Under the pieces are notes generated by a model. The model ran no database searches. It saw only the letters and a program-made list of their open reading frames with translations, and was not told where the DNA came from. Source: an uncultured Allomuricauda sp. (GTDB taxonomy: Bacteria > Bacteroidota > Bacteroidia > Flavobacteriales > Flavobacteriaceae). Taken from it: a DNA stretch of 44,690 bases. Numbering within the stretch: the stretch's first letter is position 1; every line of letters starts with the position of its first letter. The position numbers and the translations under genes are program-made. Location of the stretch: contig CALBPG010000114.1 of NCBI GenBank assembly GCA_937899065.1, positions 1 to 44,690 on the forward strand, read 5' to 3'. This document shows positions 9,226 through 19,198 of this stretch, piece by piece.

Positions 9226-11061
9226 ATGTCGGTAACAGCACATGCACCAGCACACGCAGAAGACCATGCTCATGACGATCATGGACATCACCACCATAAA
9301 GAAACATTCATAACAAAATACATCTTTAGTCAAGACCATAAGATGATTGCAAAGCAATATCTTATCACTGGACTTATCATGGGATTCATTGGTATTGCCA
9401 TGTCCCTATTGTTCAGAATGCAGTTGGCTTGGCCAGGAGAATCCTTCCCAGTTTTTGAAGCACTTTTGGGAAAATGGGCCCCAGATGGGGTAATGGATGC
9501 TGATATTTATTTGGCATTGGTAACCATTCACGGAACCATTATGGTATTCTTTGTTTTGACAGCAGGTTTGAGTGGTACCTTCAGTAGCCTTTTGATTCCG
9601 TTGCAAATTGGTGCGCGTGATATGGCTTCTGGCTTTTTGGACGTGGTATCATACTGGTTGTTCTTTGTGTCTTCAGTCATTATGGTGATTTCACTTTTTG
9701 TTGAGGCTGGACCAGCGGCAGCAGGTTGGACGATTTATCCGCCTTTGAGCGCCTAGCCAATGGCCCAACCAGGTTCTGGAGCGGGTATGACTTTGTGGTT
9801 GGTATCCATGGCGATTTTCATAGCCTCTTCTCTTTTGGGTTCTTTGAACTATATCGTAACCGTTATCAACTTAAGAACTAAAGGAATGTCAATGACGCGT
9901 TTGCCGTTGACTATTTGGGCATTCTTTGTAACCGCAATCATTGGTGTTATCTCTTTTCCAGTATTACTTTCAGCGGCTTTGTTGCTGATTATGGATAGAA
10001 GTTTTGGTACGTCGTTCTTCTTATCCGATATTTTTATTCAAGGCGAAGTATTGCACTACCAAGGCGGTTCACCCGTATTGTACGAGCATTTGTTCTGGTT
10101 CTTGGGTCACCCTGAAGTATATATCGTATTGTTGCCTGCCTTAGGTATTACCTCCGAGGTAATGTCTACAAACGCCAGGAAACCGATTTTCGGATATCGC
10201 GCAATGGTAGCTTCTATTTTGGCAATTGCCTTTTTATCAACTATAGTATGGGGACACCATATGTTTATTTCTGGAATGAATCCATTCTTGGGGTCAGTAT
10301 TTACATTTACTACCCTTTTAATTGCGATTCCTTCCGCGGTAAAAGCGTTTAACTATATCACGACCCTTTGGAAAGGGAATCTCCAATTGAATCCGGGGAT
10401 GCTGTTCTCGATAGGTTTGGTATCTACCTTCATCACTGGAGGTTTAACAGGTATCATTCTGGGAGATAGTACATTGGATATCAATGTTCACGATACCTAC
10501 TTTGTAGTAGCACACTTCCATTTGGTAATGGGTATTTCAGCATTATACGGGCTATTCGCAGGGGTATACCACTGGTTCCCTAAAATGTTCCAAGGTCGTA
10601 TGATGAATAAGAATTTGGGTTATGTCCACTTCTGGATTACTGCAATATGTGCCTATGGGGTATTTTTCCCAATGCACTTCGTGGGTATGGCAGGGGTACC
10701 AAGGAGATATTATCAAAACACTGCATTCCCAATGTTTGATGAGTTGACCAATGTACAAATCTTAATGACTGTTTTTGCACTTATTGCGGCAGCAGCGCAA
10801 TTGGTATTTGTATACAATTTCATTTACAGTATTTTCTACGGAAAAAGAGGGCCTCAAAATCCATGGAAGTCCAATACATTGGAATGGACAACACCTCAAG
10901 AGCATATGCATGGGAACTGGCCTGGTAAAATTCCAGAAGTACATCGTTGGGCTTATGATTACAGCAAGACCTATGAAAACGGCGAGTATATCATTCCAGG
11001 ACAGGATTTCGTTCCTCAGAACATTCCACTTCAAGAAAATGAAGAAGAGCTGAACCATTAG
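9226..11061 (+). CDS. coxA: Cytochrome c oxidase subunit I, interrupted by one in-frame TAG
   Basis: Catalytic heme-copper subunit of a type A1 oxidase that reduces oxygen to water and pumps protons. Ligands and channel motifs seen: HGTIMVFF (heme a His), GHPEVY with the CuB His, the proton-channel Glu and the His-crosslinked Tyr, WGHHMF (two CuB His), and HFHLVMG (heme a3 and heme a His). The reading frame from ATG 9226 is broken by TAG at 9754-9756, where the context PPLSA-stop-PMAQPGSG matches the family position normally occupied by Leu (TTG to TAG, one base). The rest of the frame is intact to 11061. Total length would be 611 aa, normal. The N-terminus is His-rich (HDDHGHHHHK). Confidence 0.92.
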
Positions 11062-11081
11062 GTTCTTTCACAGATAAAATC

Positions 11082-11110
11082 AAAACCCATCGGAAACGAT
11101 GGGTTTTTTT
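11082..11110 (+). terminator. Rho-independent terminator after coxA
   Basis: Perfect 11-bp stem AAAACCCATCG / CGATGGGTTTT with a GAAA tetraloop, running directly into a T tract. It lies 20 bases after the coxA stop and closes the act-cox operon. Confidence 0.9.
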
Positions 11111-11180
11111 GTGGGCAACATGCCAGTTCGTTTTGGTTCAATAATTGTAATATCTTTAAATAACCTTCAATAATGAAAAC

Positions 11181-12008
11181 GTGAAAACCTCATATCTTCT
11201 TTTGGCGCTTTTGTTGCCTGTTATTGTCTTCTCACAACGCAAACCTAAAATAAAGGGTAGCCGGGTCGTTACAGAAGTCAAACAAGAATTGCCCTCGTTC
11301 AATGCTATTCAATTGAATAGTGATATGGATATTACGCTGAAAAAATCCTTTGGGCCAGGCTATACCATAATTGCAGACGACAATCTTATTGATATTTACA
11401 AGTTTAAGGTGGAGGATAGCACCTTGGTTATTTCCTCTTTTTATGATGTGTCTTCAAAGAAACAGCTCGAGATAACGGTAGAATATGTTGAACTCACTGC
11501 CCTGTCGGTCAAAGAAGGTAGTGTGGTTTCCAAAGAACAAATCACTACAGATGCCCTGTTCGTGGATGCGTTTGGCGCCTCAAGACTGGATTTGCAGGTC
11601 AATGCTGGAGTAGCAGACATCAATTTGGAAGATAACACCAAGGCAGACTTTAACCTTGACGTTGACTCACTGAATGTACGCTTGGCCAAGCGTGCGGAAT
11701 CCTACATGTACGCCGTGACGGAATCCAATACGGTTTCTTTGGAGACCAATAGCAGTTTAACCTTACAAGGTACTTCCGATAGAATGGCACTTGAGGTTAC
11801 CGGTAACGCGAAATATAAGGGTGAGAAGATGGAAGCGGGTTCCGTTCAGGTAATGATGGATAATGAAGCCCAGGTACGCTTACACGCTTTTCGGGAATTG
11901 GTTTTGTCTTCCAAAGGGAATGCCCGAATGCTACTTTACGGAAATCCTAAAATCACCATTGAAGAATTTTTGAATACCTCGCAACTCCTGAAAAAAGATT
12001 CGGATTGA
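11181..12008 (+). CDS. Exported head-GIN-domain protein (DUF2807)
   Basis: Protein of 275 aa with an N-terminal signal peptide (KTSYLLLALLLPVIVFSQ) and a repetitive beta-rich body of the putative auto-transporter adhesin head GIN domain type (DUF2807), common and uncharacterised in Bacteroidota. Family-like stretches are FNAIQLNSDMDITL and LTALSVKEGSV. The start is GTG at 11181; an ATG eight bases upstream (11173) is in another frame and meets a stop after three codons. The gene converges with the acyl-CoA oxidase gene, the two stop codons abutting with no spacer. Its role is unknown; export to the periplasm or surface is inferred from the signal peptide. Confidence 0.8.
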   Translation: MKTSYLLLALLLPVIVFSQRKPKIKGSRVVTEVKQELPSFNAIQLNSDMDITLKKSFGPGYTIIADDNLIDIYKFKVEDSTLVISSFYDVSSKKQLEITVEYVELTALSVKEGSVVSKEQITTDALFVDAFGASRLDLQVNAGVADINLEDNTKADFNLDVDSLNVRLAKRAESYMYAVTESNTVSLETNSSLTLQGTSDRMALEVTGNAKYKGEKMEAGSVQVMMDNEAQVRLHAFRELVLSSKGNARMLLYGNPKITIEEFLNTSQLLKKDSD

Positions 12009-14273
12009 TTATCGCGCAATTGGCGCGGTCATGCAATGGTCTGGAATTCCAAAACCATCTACCAATACACCAATATGAGGTCGCAATTCAGAGCACAAAC
12101 GTTCTACGCGTTGACGAATCACCTTGGATTTGGTGCCTCCGATATAGCCCTGTTCCAAAAACCATCTAGCATCATCATTAATATGGTGCAGCGCGAATAG
12201 GCATCCCAGTTTTGTAAACAACGCCTTGTATTCCGGTTCCTTCACCGTATCGCAAAATTCCATAAAAATAGAATAGGCCAACTCGATGCTATATGCTTTA
12301 CCCAAAACAATCAAATGGGTTTGCACTTTCAAGAATGCCTGATAGGCTGGGATTCCAATTTTAATATAATCTCGAATCCGCATGGCCAAGGTATACGTCA
12401 GTCTTCGTGTACGATAGTCAAAAGCATGCTTATGGAATTTCGGATTGTATAAATGGTCCGCGTCCACGTTGTTCACATACATAGGATTAATCGTATTTAA
12501 CTTATCCGATAACTGTGACCGCAATAACTTCAGTACCGAAGCAAATCCGGAGCTATTGAATTCAGCCTTAAAATCTGATAAAACGCCTTTGGCGGCCAAT
12601 TGCAACAATACGGTATTATCACCCTCGAAAGTCGTGAAAATATCTACATCCCCTTTTAAATCCCCTAAGCGGTTTTCTGAAAGATAACCTTTCCCTCCGC
12701 AGGCTTCACGACATTCCTGAATAGTGGCGTTGGAGAACCACGTAATCATGGATTTCAAACCAGCGACTTGGGTCTCAATCTGACGCATATCATCAGAGGT
12801 ATTTTGACTGTAGTCTGCCATCAGTTTTTTCAAAGTTGCGTGGTAGACGTAAGCACTGGCTACCGCTGGGGTCAACCGAACCTGATGCGAAGGGTAGTCC
12901 ATGATAAGGTCTTCTTGAATCTTGATACTATCATTGAACTGCCTTCTTTGCAAACTATGCCGAACTGCAATGGTCAAGGCAACTTTTGCACCTGCCAATG
13001 CACCTTGAGCTACACAAATTCTGCCACCAACGAGCGTTCCCAGCATGGTAAAAAAGCGTTTGTTCGGGTTTTTGATAGGCGATGAATACACCCCAGCTTC
13101 AGAAACACTACCGTATTTATCCAAAAGATTTTCTCGGGGCACGCTTACTTGATTAAACCAAATCTTGCCATTGTCGACGCCATTCAAGCCCAATTTATAG
13201 CCATTATCTGCCACGGTGATACCGGGCAAGACTTCATGAGCCTCGTTGCGAATGGGAACTAATAAGGCGTGTACTCCTTCATTTTTACCGTTTACGATAA
13301 GCTGCGCGAACACCGAAGCCATTTTGGCATGCATTGCGTTTCCGATGTACTCTTTGTTATCGTTTTCTCCAGGGGTATGGATGATAAAAGAATCGGTTTC
13401 AGGGTGATAGGTAGCGGTGGTTTTAATGCCTCTCACATTGGAGCCATGCCCTGTTTCCGTCATAGCAAAACAACCTAGTAAAGAAGCTTCGCCGGATGCT
13501 TTCAAATATTGGTCATGGTGTTTTTTGGTTCCGAGTTTTTGAACACTTCCCCCAAAAAGACCGTATTGCACCCCAAACTTCACGGCAAGACTTCCATCTA
13601 CGTACATGAGGTGCTCAAAAATACCAGCATACCCCAACATATCATCTTTTCCACCATATGCTTCTGGATAGCCCCATGCACCATATCCTGATTTACCCAA
13701 TAAAGAAACTTGCTCCAATACTTTTTGACGAAACACATCTTTGTCGCGAAGTGTTTCCCAACGGAAAAGCTTTTGGTTTAAGAAGTCTCGAAATTTGGAA
13801 AGAACAGCTTCCTGTTCTCCCAAGAGTAAATCGTCTATCGTTTTCGCACTGTAGCGATTGGACTGTAATTCGTGCTCTACCTCAATATCAAAGAGATAAT
13901 TGTAGTGATTGGGTTGAATGCCTAAGTTCAACTCGATTGCTTGCAGATGTGAATTGGTAACGTATGCGTCGTCCATAGTCTTTACCAATCGCTCGCTGAG
14001 GGAGGACAAAGGGTAGGTGTCACTTTCAATCAGTTTTATATGGGCTTTGGCAATCAGCTGCTTCCATTTTTTAAACTCTTCATCCGAAGGCGGTGATTTT
14101 CGATTCAACCATTGTGACAAGAGGTCACGGTCCGCAGCGTCCAAGGATTCATCTTCTTCCAGATGGGTCTTGACCACAGAAATTTCAGAGGCCGAGAGCA
14201 AATCATCTGACCAAATCACATAAAACAATGGGATATATTGTAAAACGCCTGAGGTATACGTCGTAGTAATCAT
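12009..14273 (-). CDS. Acyl-CoA oxidase/dehydrogenase family protein
   Basis: FAD-dependent acyl-CoA oxidase/dehydrogenase of 754 aa, which would introduce the alpha-beta double bond into fatty acyl-CoA in beta-oxidation. Its length and the layout match the acyl-CoA oxidase branch rather than the usual 380-residue dehydrogenases. Visible motifs: the flavin/substrate segment CFAMTETGHGSNVRG, the middle beta domain GYKLGLNGVDNGKIWFNQV, and the C-terminal helical part with CREACGGKGYL and FTTFEGDNTVLLQLAAKG, which includes the expected catalytic Glu. It is the only gene on the minus strand in this window and is divergent from ruvB. Whether electrons go to oxygen or to ETF cannot be told from sequence. 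Confidence 0.87.
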   Translation of the reverse strand: MITTTYTSGVLQYIPLFYVIWSDDLLSASEISVVKTHLEEDESLDAADRDLLSQWLNRKSPPSDEEFKKWKQLIAKAHIKLIESDTYPLSSLSERLVKTMDDAYVTNSHLQAIELNLGIQPNHYNYLFDIEVEHELQSNRYSAKTIDDLLLGEQEAVLSKFRDFLNQKLFRWETLRDKDVFRQKVLEQVSLLGKSGYGAWGYPEAYGGKDDMLGYAGIFEHLMYVDGSLAVKFGVQYGLFGGSVQKLGTKKHHDQYLKASGEASLLGCFAMTETGHGSNVRGIKTTATYHPETDSFIIHTPGENDNKEYIGNAMHAKMASVFAQLIVNGKNEGVHALLVPIRNEAHEVLPGITVADNGYKLGLNGVDNGKIWFNQVSVPRENLLDKYGSVSEAGVYSSPIKNPNKRFFTMLGTLVGGRICVAQGALAGAKVALTIAVRHSLQRRQFNDSIKIQEDLIMDYPSHQVRLTPAVASAYVYHATLKKLMADYSQNTSDDMRQIETQVAGLKSMITWFSNATIQECREACGGKGYLSENRLGDLKGDVDIFTTFEGDNTVLLQLAAKGVLSDFKAEFNSSGFASVLKLLRSQLSDKLNTINPMYVNNVDADHLYNPKFHKHAFDYRTRRLTYTLAMRIRDYIKIGIPAYQAFLKVQTHLIVLGKAYSIELAYSIFMEFCDTVKEPEYKALFTKLGCLFALHHINDDARWFLEQGYIGGTKSKVIRQRVERLCSELRPHIGVLVDGFGIPDHCMTAPIAR

Positions 14274-14351
14274 AGGCTTCTAAACTAGTGCTGATTTTCT
14301 ACTAAGTTACGGCGAAACACTCAAAATGCGTTGGGGCTTTCCACATTCCCG

Positions 14352-14377
14352 TTTGGCGCTTTTTTCAGTTATATTTG
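14352..14377 (+). promoter_or_regulatory. Possible ruvB promoter (TAnnTTTG box)
   Basis: TATATTTG at 14370-14377 matches the Bacteroidota -7 box exactly, with TTTG at 14352-14355 upstream. The 14-base spacing is shorter than usual. A start site about 7 bases downstream would leave almost no leader before the ATG at 14385, which makes the call uncertain. Confidence 0.35.
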
Positions 14378-14384
14378 TTTTGGT

Positions 14385-15410
14385 ATGAATGAGAACCTAG
14401 ACCCGAATCCCCAAAACTATTCTTCTGAAGAATTGGATATTGAAAGAGCCTTGCGGCCTGTAAACTTTGATGATTTTACAGGACAAGAACAGGTTTTGGA
14501 AAATTTGAAGGTCTTCGTGCAAGCCGCAAACCTTCGTGGGGCGGCTTTGGACCATACCCTTTTTCATGGTCCTCCTGGACTAGGAAAAACTACCCTTGCG
14601 CACATTCTGGCCAATGAACTGGGTGTGGGGATAAAAATTACTTCAGGTCCTGTGTTGGACAAACCGGGAGACTTGGCCGGATTACTTACCAATCTAGATG
14701 AGCGTGATGTACTGTTTATTGATGAGATTCATCGGTTGAGTCCTATTGTAGAAGAGTATTTGTACTCTGCTATGGAGGACTATAAAATTGATATCATGAT
14801 TGAAACCGGGCCTAATGCCCGCACGGTCCAAATCAATTTGAGTCCTTTTACCCTAGTTGGCGCAACAACCCGTTCTGGTCTGTTAACAGCACCGATGCGT
14901 GCCCGTTTCGGTATTCAAAGCCGATTGCAATACTACAATACCGAATTGTTATCTACTATTGTTGAACGAAGTGCTGATATTCTTAAGGTTTCCATTACGC
15001 AGGAAGCAGCGATTGAAATTGCTGGAAGGAGTAGAGGTACTCCAAGAATATGTAACGCTTTGTTGCGAAGGGTCCGGGATTTTGCACAAATCAAAGGAAA
15101 CGGAAATATCGACTTGGAGATTTCCAAATTCAGCCTAAAGGCACTCAATGTAGATGCCCATGGCTTGGATGAAATGGACAATAAAATATTGAGTACCATT
15201 ATCGATAAATTCAAGGGAGGTCCTGTCGGTATTACTACCTTGGCTACAGCGGTTTCAGAAAGTGCCGAGACCATTGAAGAGGTGTATGAACCGTTTTTGA
15301 TTCAACAAGGTTTCATTATGCGGACGCCACGAGGAAGGGAGGTCACCGAATTGGCATACCGTCATTTGGGCAAAGTCAAAGGAGGAAGTCAAGCAGGTTT
15401 GTTTTCATGA
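14385..15410 (+). CDS. ruvB: Holliday junction branch migration helicase RuvB
   Basis: AAA+ motor of the RuvABC complex, which drives branch migration of Holliday junctions. Of 341 aa, residues 62-69 form the Walker A motif GPPGLGKT and DEIH at residue 113 is Walker B; GATTR (sensor 1) and the C-terminal winged helix ([16 protein letters not shown]) are also present. A longer frame from TTG 14331 exists, but ATG 14385 (MNENLDPN) matches the usual family start. The last four bases overlap the P450 start (ATGA), so the two are translationally coupled. The partner ruvA is 6 kb downstream in a different cluster. Confidence 0.96.
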   Translation: MNENLDPNPQNYSSEELDIERALRPVNFDDFTGQEQVLENLKVFVQAANLRGAALDHTLFHGPPGLGKTTLAHILANELGVGIKITSGPVLDKPGDLAGLLTNLDERDVLFIDEIHRLSPIVEEYLYSAMEDYKIDIMIETGPNARTVQINLSPFTLVGATTRSGLLTAPMRARFGIQSRLQYYNTELLSTIVERSADILKVSITQEAAIEIAGRSRGTPRICNALLRRVRDFAQIKGNGNIDLEISKFSLKALNVDAHGLDEMDNKILSTIIDKFKGGPVGITTLATAVSESAETIEEVYEPFLIQQGFIMRTPRGREVTELAYRHLGKVKGGSQAGLFS

Positions 15411-16732
15411 AAAACCTACCCCATGTTCCTTCCCGAAAGATTTTTGCCAACAGTAAACGCATCCTACAAAATCCCCTTCCGTTTCATCGGGAAAACTTTG
15501 ATAAGCTAGGAGATACCTTTCGAATCTCCATTCCTGGAGAAGGAAAAGTTATTTTTAGCCGTGACCCGGCTTGGGTCAAACAAATCCTTCAAAAACAGCA
15601 TAGGGCTTTTGAAAAGTCAAAGTTGCAGACCAAAGATTTGGCAAAATACATCGGGAAAGGTCTGTTAACAGCCGAAGGGGAGCATTGGCGAAAACATCGA
15701 AAGATGATTCAGCCGGCTTTTAACGCCTCCCATGTGCAACGCCTGTTGCCCATTATCCAATCGACCATCCAACAGGAATTGGAGAAAATTGAACGGGATG
15801 TTCCGCAAGACGTTCATGCTCTAATGGGCGATTTGGCTTTTCAGGTGGTTGCAAAAAGTCTCTTCAGTAAGAGTGACATCAGCGCTACGATGCACCGACT
15901 AAAAGAAATTACCGAAATCAATCAGAATATGTTGGTTCGAGAAATGCGAAGACCCTACCTAACTTGGTGGTTCGACCTGACAGGGCAAACCCGAAAACAT
16001 TTGGATTTTTCGAAAGAAGCCCAGGATTTGTTAAACCTCCTCATTGAAAAAAGAAGCCGAGATGGAGGGACGGGTGAGGACCTTTTGGATGTATTGTTGG
16101 CCGCCACGTATGAGGATGGTGCACCAATGCCCCGAAGACAATTGATTGATGAGGTAATGATTTTGTTCACGGCGGGGCATGAGACTACGGCAAACGCCCT
16201 TGCTTTTACCTTGTATTTTATTGCACAAGATGAGCAACTTCAGAAGCGTTTGGTCGGGGAAGTAGAAACATTTTATGCTTCGGATGGACTGGAAAACCTA
16301 TCCAAAATGGAGTGGATTATCTCCACAATCAAAGAAGCGATGCGTATTTTCCCTCCGGTTTACGTGATAGACCGAGTTTCATTGGAAAAAACAGAAGTTG
16401 CTGGGACAGTACTTGAAAAAGGAACGTTGGTGTTGCTTTCTATTTTTGAGCTACACCGAACCAAATCCTTTTGGGAAGAGCCTGAACGGTTTGAACCCCA
16501 AAGGTTTTTGGATAAGGATATGAAACAACTTGGGGGCTACTATTATCCCTTTGGCGCCGGTCCAAGAATGTGTATCGGAAACACTTTCGCGCACTATGAG
16601 ATGGTACTGGCCATAGCCGAAATACTCAAGCGATTCAAAATTTCAGCTTTTATGGATGCAGTTGAAATCAATCCATTGATTACCTTAAAGCCTAAGGAAG
16701 TCAAACTTATTTTTTCGGAGCGCTCAGCGTGA
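15407..16732 (+). CDS. Cytochrome P450
   Basis: Heme-thiolate monooxygenase of 441 aa. The heme-binding loop [10 protein letters not shown] places the proximal ligand at C389; the I-helix oxygen-activation motif AGHETT starts at residue 256; and the ExxR motif (E310-R313) and a PERF-like PQRF motif are present. The profile resembles the CYP102/CYP4-like bacterial fatty acid hydroxylase group, but substrate cannot be deduced. No reductase is fused or adjacent, so it must use separate ferredoxin or flavodoxin partners. It overlaps ruvB by 4 bases and is followed 3 bases later by queG, so it shares a transcript with two nucleic-acid genes without obvious functional logic. Confidence 0.93.
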   Translation: MKNLPHVPSRKIFANSKRILQNPLPFHRENFDKLGDTFRISIPGEGKVIFSRDPAWVKQILQKQHRAFEKSKLQTKDLAKYIGKGLLTAEGEHWRKHRKMIQPAFNASHVQRLLPIIQSTIQQELEKIERDVPQDVHALMGDLAFQVVAKSLFSKSDISATMHRLKEITEINQNMLVREMRRPYLTWWFDLTGQTRKHLDFSKEAQDLLNLLIEKRSRDGGTGEDLLDVLLAATYEDGAPMPRRQLIDEVMILFTAGHETTANALAFTLYFIAQDEQLQKRLVGEVETFYASDGLENLSKMEWIISTIKEAMRIFPPVYVIDRVSLEKTEVAGTVLEKGTLVLLSIFELHRTKSFWEEPERFEPQRFLDKDMKQLGGYYYPFGAGPRMCIGNTFAHYEMVLAIAEILKRFKISAFMDAVEINPLITLKPKEVKLIFSERSA

Positions 16733-16735
16733 CTA

Positions 16736-17656
16736 ATGAATTCTAAAGAAAACCATACCCATTTCATAAAGTCCGAAGCGAAACGCCTTGGGTTTTTGTC
16801 CTGCGGGATTTCCAAGGCGGGTTTTTTAGAAGAAGAAGCACCTCGTTTGGAAAAATGGCTCAACAACAACATGCATGGAGAGATGGCCTACATGGAAAAT
16901 CATTTTGATAAACGGCTCGACCCTACAAAGCTCGTAGAAGGTTCCAAATCCGTTATCTCTTTGTTACTAAACTATTACCCGGAAGAGCAGCAAAATTCGG
17001 AATCCTACAAAATATCCAAATATGCTTATGGCAAGGATTATCACTTTGTAATCAAAGAGAAATTAAAAACCCTATTCCATTCCATTCAAGAAAATATTGG
17101 AGAGGTATATGGGCGAGCCTTTGTAGACTCCGCTCCGGTATTGGATAAGGCCTGGGCAGCAAAAAGCGGTTTGGGATGGATGGGCAAGCATAGTAATCTT
17201 CTAACTCAACAGGTTGGCTCTTTTTACTTCATTGCAGAACTGATTGTGGATTTGGAGTTGGAATACGATACACCAGTCACAGATCATTGCGGTACCTGCA
17301 CCGCTTGCATTGATGCTTGTCCAACAGAAGCTATAGTGGAACCTTATGTAGTTGATGGTAGTAAGTGTATTTCTTACTTTACCATCGAATTGAAAAATGA
17401 GATTCCCACTGAGATGCAAGGTAAATTTGATGATTGGATGTTCGGTTGCGACGTATGCCAAGATGTTTGTCCGTGGAATCGGTTTTCCAAACCCCATGAG
17501 GAACCCTTGTTCAATCCTAATCCAGAATTATTGTCCATGACAAAAAAAGACTGGGAAGAAATCACCGAGGATGTTTTCAAAAAAACCTTTAAAAAATCAG
17601 CGGTAAAAAGAACAAAATTCTCTGGATTGAAAAGGAACATAGATTTCATTAAATAA
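16736..17656 (+). CDS. queG: Epoxyqueuosine reductase QueG
   Basis: Cobalamin- and iron-sulfur-dependent reductase for the last step of queuosine biosynthesis, converting epoxyqueuosine in tRNA to queuosine. Of 306 aa, two four-cysteine ferredoxin motifs are visible, [12 protein letters not shown] from residue 185 and [10 protein letters not shown] from residue 238. The conserved catalytic-region segment [12 protein letters not shown] (Asp near 131) and GLGWMGKH follow family pattern. The start codon ATG 16736 is 3 bases after the P450 stop. Length is normal for the family. Confidence 0.94.
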   Translation: MNSKENHTHFIKSEAKRLGFLSCGISKAGFLEEEAPRLEKWLNNNMHGEMAYMENHFDKRLDPTKLVEGSKSVISLLLNYYPEEQQNSESYKISKYAYGKDYHFVIKEKLKTLFHSIQENIGEVYGRAFVDSAPVLDKAWAAKSGLGWMGKHSNLLTQQVGSFYFIAELIVDLELEYDTPVTDHCGTCTACIDACPTEAIVEPYVVDGSKCISYFTIELKNEIPTEMQGKFDDWMFGCDVCQDVCPWNRFSKPHEEPLFNPNPELLSMTKKDWEEITEDVFKKTFKKSAVKRTKFSGLKRNIDFIK

Positions 17657-17672
17657 TGATTTTCACAAAATT

Positions 17673-17688
17673 CAAACGTTTTCGTTTG
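17673..17688. repeat. Perfect inverted repeat CAAACG-TTTT-CGTTTG upstream of the MFS gene
   Basis: A 6-bp perfect palindrome with a four-T centre in the 146-base gap between queG and the transporter. It could be a weak hairpin ending the ruvB-P450-queG transcript, or an operator for a LacI-type regulator, whose sites are often such palindromes around CG. No regulator gene is adjacent, and no T tract follows immediately. The rest of the gap shows no clear promoter. Confidence 0.4.
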
Positions 17689-17802
17689 GAATAATTCAAT
17701 TTTTATGGGGTGGTTTTTAAAGAAGATTCAAGAAAATACTATCTTAAAACGATAAAGGCTCATATACAATAGGCCAAATACCACTAAACCAACGCAATAC
17801 GA

Positions 17803-19116
17803 ATGAGAATAAAGAAACCTAAATTAAGTTTCTGGCAGATTTGGAACATGAATGTCGGATTCTTGGGAATACAATACAGTTTTGGATTACAGCAAAGCGC
17901 CATCAACCCTATTTTTCTCTTTCTGGGAGCAGCTGAAGAGATTTTGCCCATTTTAAATATTGCAGGCCCAATCACCGGACTCATTGTACAGCCAATTATT
18001 GGTGCAGTTTCTGATAAAACGTGGACGCCTCGATGGGGTAGGAGAAAACCCTTTTTCTTGATTGGGGCTATTTTGGGTAGCTTATGCCTTTTCGCTTTTC
18101 CGTTGAGTCCTGCACTTTGGTTTGCAGTAGGCCTACTTTGGGTTTTGGATGTAGGTAACAATATGGCCATGGAACCGTATCGGGCTTTTGTTGGGGATAA
18201 ACTTCCAGACAGTCAGTTAAGTATTGGTTACCAAATGCAAAGTCTTTTCGTGGGAGCAGGGATTTTGTTGGCCAACACTTCCATTTTTCTTTTCCAAGAT
18301 TGGTTTGGAGGTGGGGATGAAATAGCCGGGCAAATACCCAAATGGTTGTATTATTCCTTTTTTATTGGCTCTTTTTTGTCAATAGCTACCATTTTATGGT
18401 CAGTTTTTAAGACCCCAGAGATACCGCCCAGTGATGAAGAACTGGCAGAAATAAACAAGCATAAAACGCTTCCTTTTATTGAGCGATTCAAACTACCGTT
18501 CGTAGAAATAAGACATGCGGTTAAAGACATGCCAAAATTTATGTGGAAGTTATCGGGAGTGTATCTTTTTCAGTGGTATGCCCTTTTTGTCTACTGGCAA
18601 TTTATAACTCCGTTGTTCAGAACTACAATGGGGTATGATACCTCGCAAGCAGCAGCCCAGGCTGCTAAGATGAGTACAACGTATAACATAGTTACTGCCG
18701 TCGTGGCATTGATCTTGGTCCCCTTGACCATCCGATTTGGAGGGAAAAAGATTTATGCACTCAGTCTTTTAGGGACTGCTTTGGCATTATTCGCGATTCC
18801 TAATATAGATGATCCCGTTTACGTATTGTTCCCCATGGTGCTGTTTGGTATAGGATGGGCTGCAATGATGGGAATTCCTTACAGCATGGTTTCTAAAATT
18901 GTTCCCCAAGAAAGAAGAGGGGTATACATGGGTATTTTGAACATGATGATTGTTATCCCTATGGGAATCCAGACTTTGACATTCGGACCTATCTTTACAA
19001 AGTTATTAGGCGCCAATGCAGCAAACGCTATGCTTTTCGCAGGAGTATGTTTTGTTCTGGCATCTATCTTGGCAATGCGATTGAATGTGAATAAAGAGAG
19101 TTCAGTTGAATCGTAA
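17803..19116 (+). CDS. MFS transporter, GPH/SLC45 sugar-transporter type
   Basis: Major facilitator of 437 aa with about twelve hydrophobic helices. The cytoplasmic loop after helix 2 carries DKTWTPRWGRRKPF (residues about 72-85), the hallmark of the GPH/SLC45 glycoside-proton symporter group, whose members take up sucrose, maltose or oligosaccharides. A long central cytoplasmic loop (residues about 203-240) separates the two halves. In other Flavobacteriaceae such transporters sit beside amylase genes; here there is none, so the substrate is open. The gene appears monocistronic, preceded by a palindrome and followed by a hairpin. Confidence 0.85.
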   Translation: MRIKKPKLSFWQIWNMNVGFLGIQYSFGLQQSAINPIFLFLGAAEEILPILNIAGPITGLIVQPIIGAVSDKTWTPRWGRRKPFFLIGAILGSLCLFAFPLSPALWFAVGLLWVLDVGNNMAMEPYRAFVGDKLPDSQLSIGYQMQSLFVGAGILLANTSIFLFQDWFGGGDEIAGQIPKWLYYSFFIGSFLSIATILWSVFKTPEIPPSDEELAEINKHKTLPFIERFKLPFVEIRHAVKDMPKFMWKLSGVYLFQWYALFVYWQFITPLFRTTMGYDTSQAAAQAAKMSTTYNIVTAVVALILVPLTIRFGGKKIYALSLLGTALALFAIPNIDDPVYVLFPMVLFGIGWAAMMGIPYSMVSKIVPQERRGVYMGILNMMIVIPMGIQTLTFGPIFTKLLGANAANAMLFAGVCFVLASILAMRLNVNKESSVES

Positions 19117-19138
19117 ATTTTAATTGGAAACAAATATG

Positions 19139-19168
19139 AAGGGTATTCACTAATTCGGGAATACCCTT
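19139..19168 (+). terminator. Hairpin after the MFS gene
   Basis: Perfect 10-bp stem AAGGGTATTC / GAATACCCTT with a 10-base loop in the 82-base gap before maeB. The following bases (ACCTTTATCC) are only moderately T-rich, so it may be a weak terminator or a bidirectional structure. Confidence 0.55.
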
Positions 19169-19198
19169 ACCTTTATCCGTTATTTCAGAAATAGCTAT

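Noticed and set aside
11173..11184. ATG just upstream of the GIN-domain gene
   Set aside because: It reads three codons to TGA in another frame; GTG 11181 starts the signal peptide.
14331..14384. Longer RuvB reading from TTG 14331
   Set aside because: The added 18 residues are not family-like, and ATG 14385 fits homologues.
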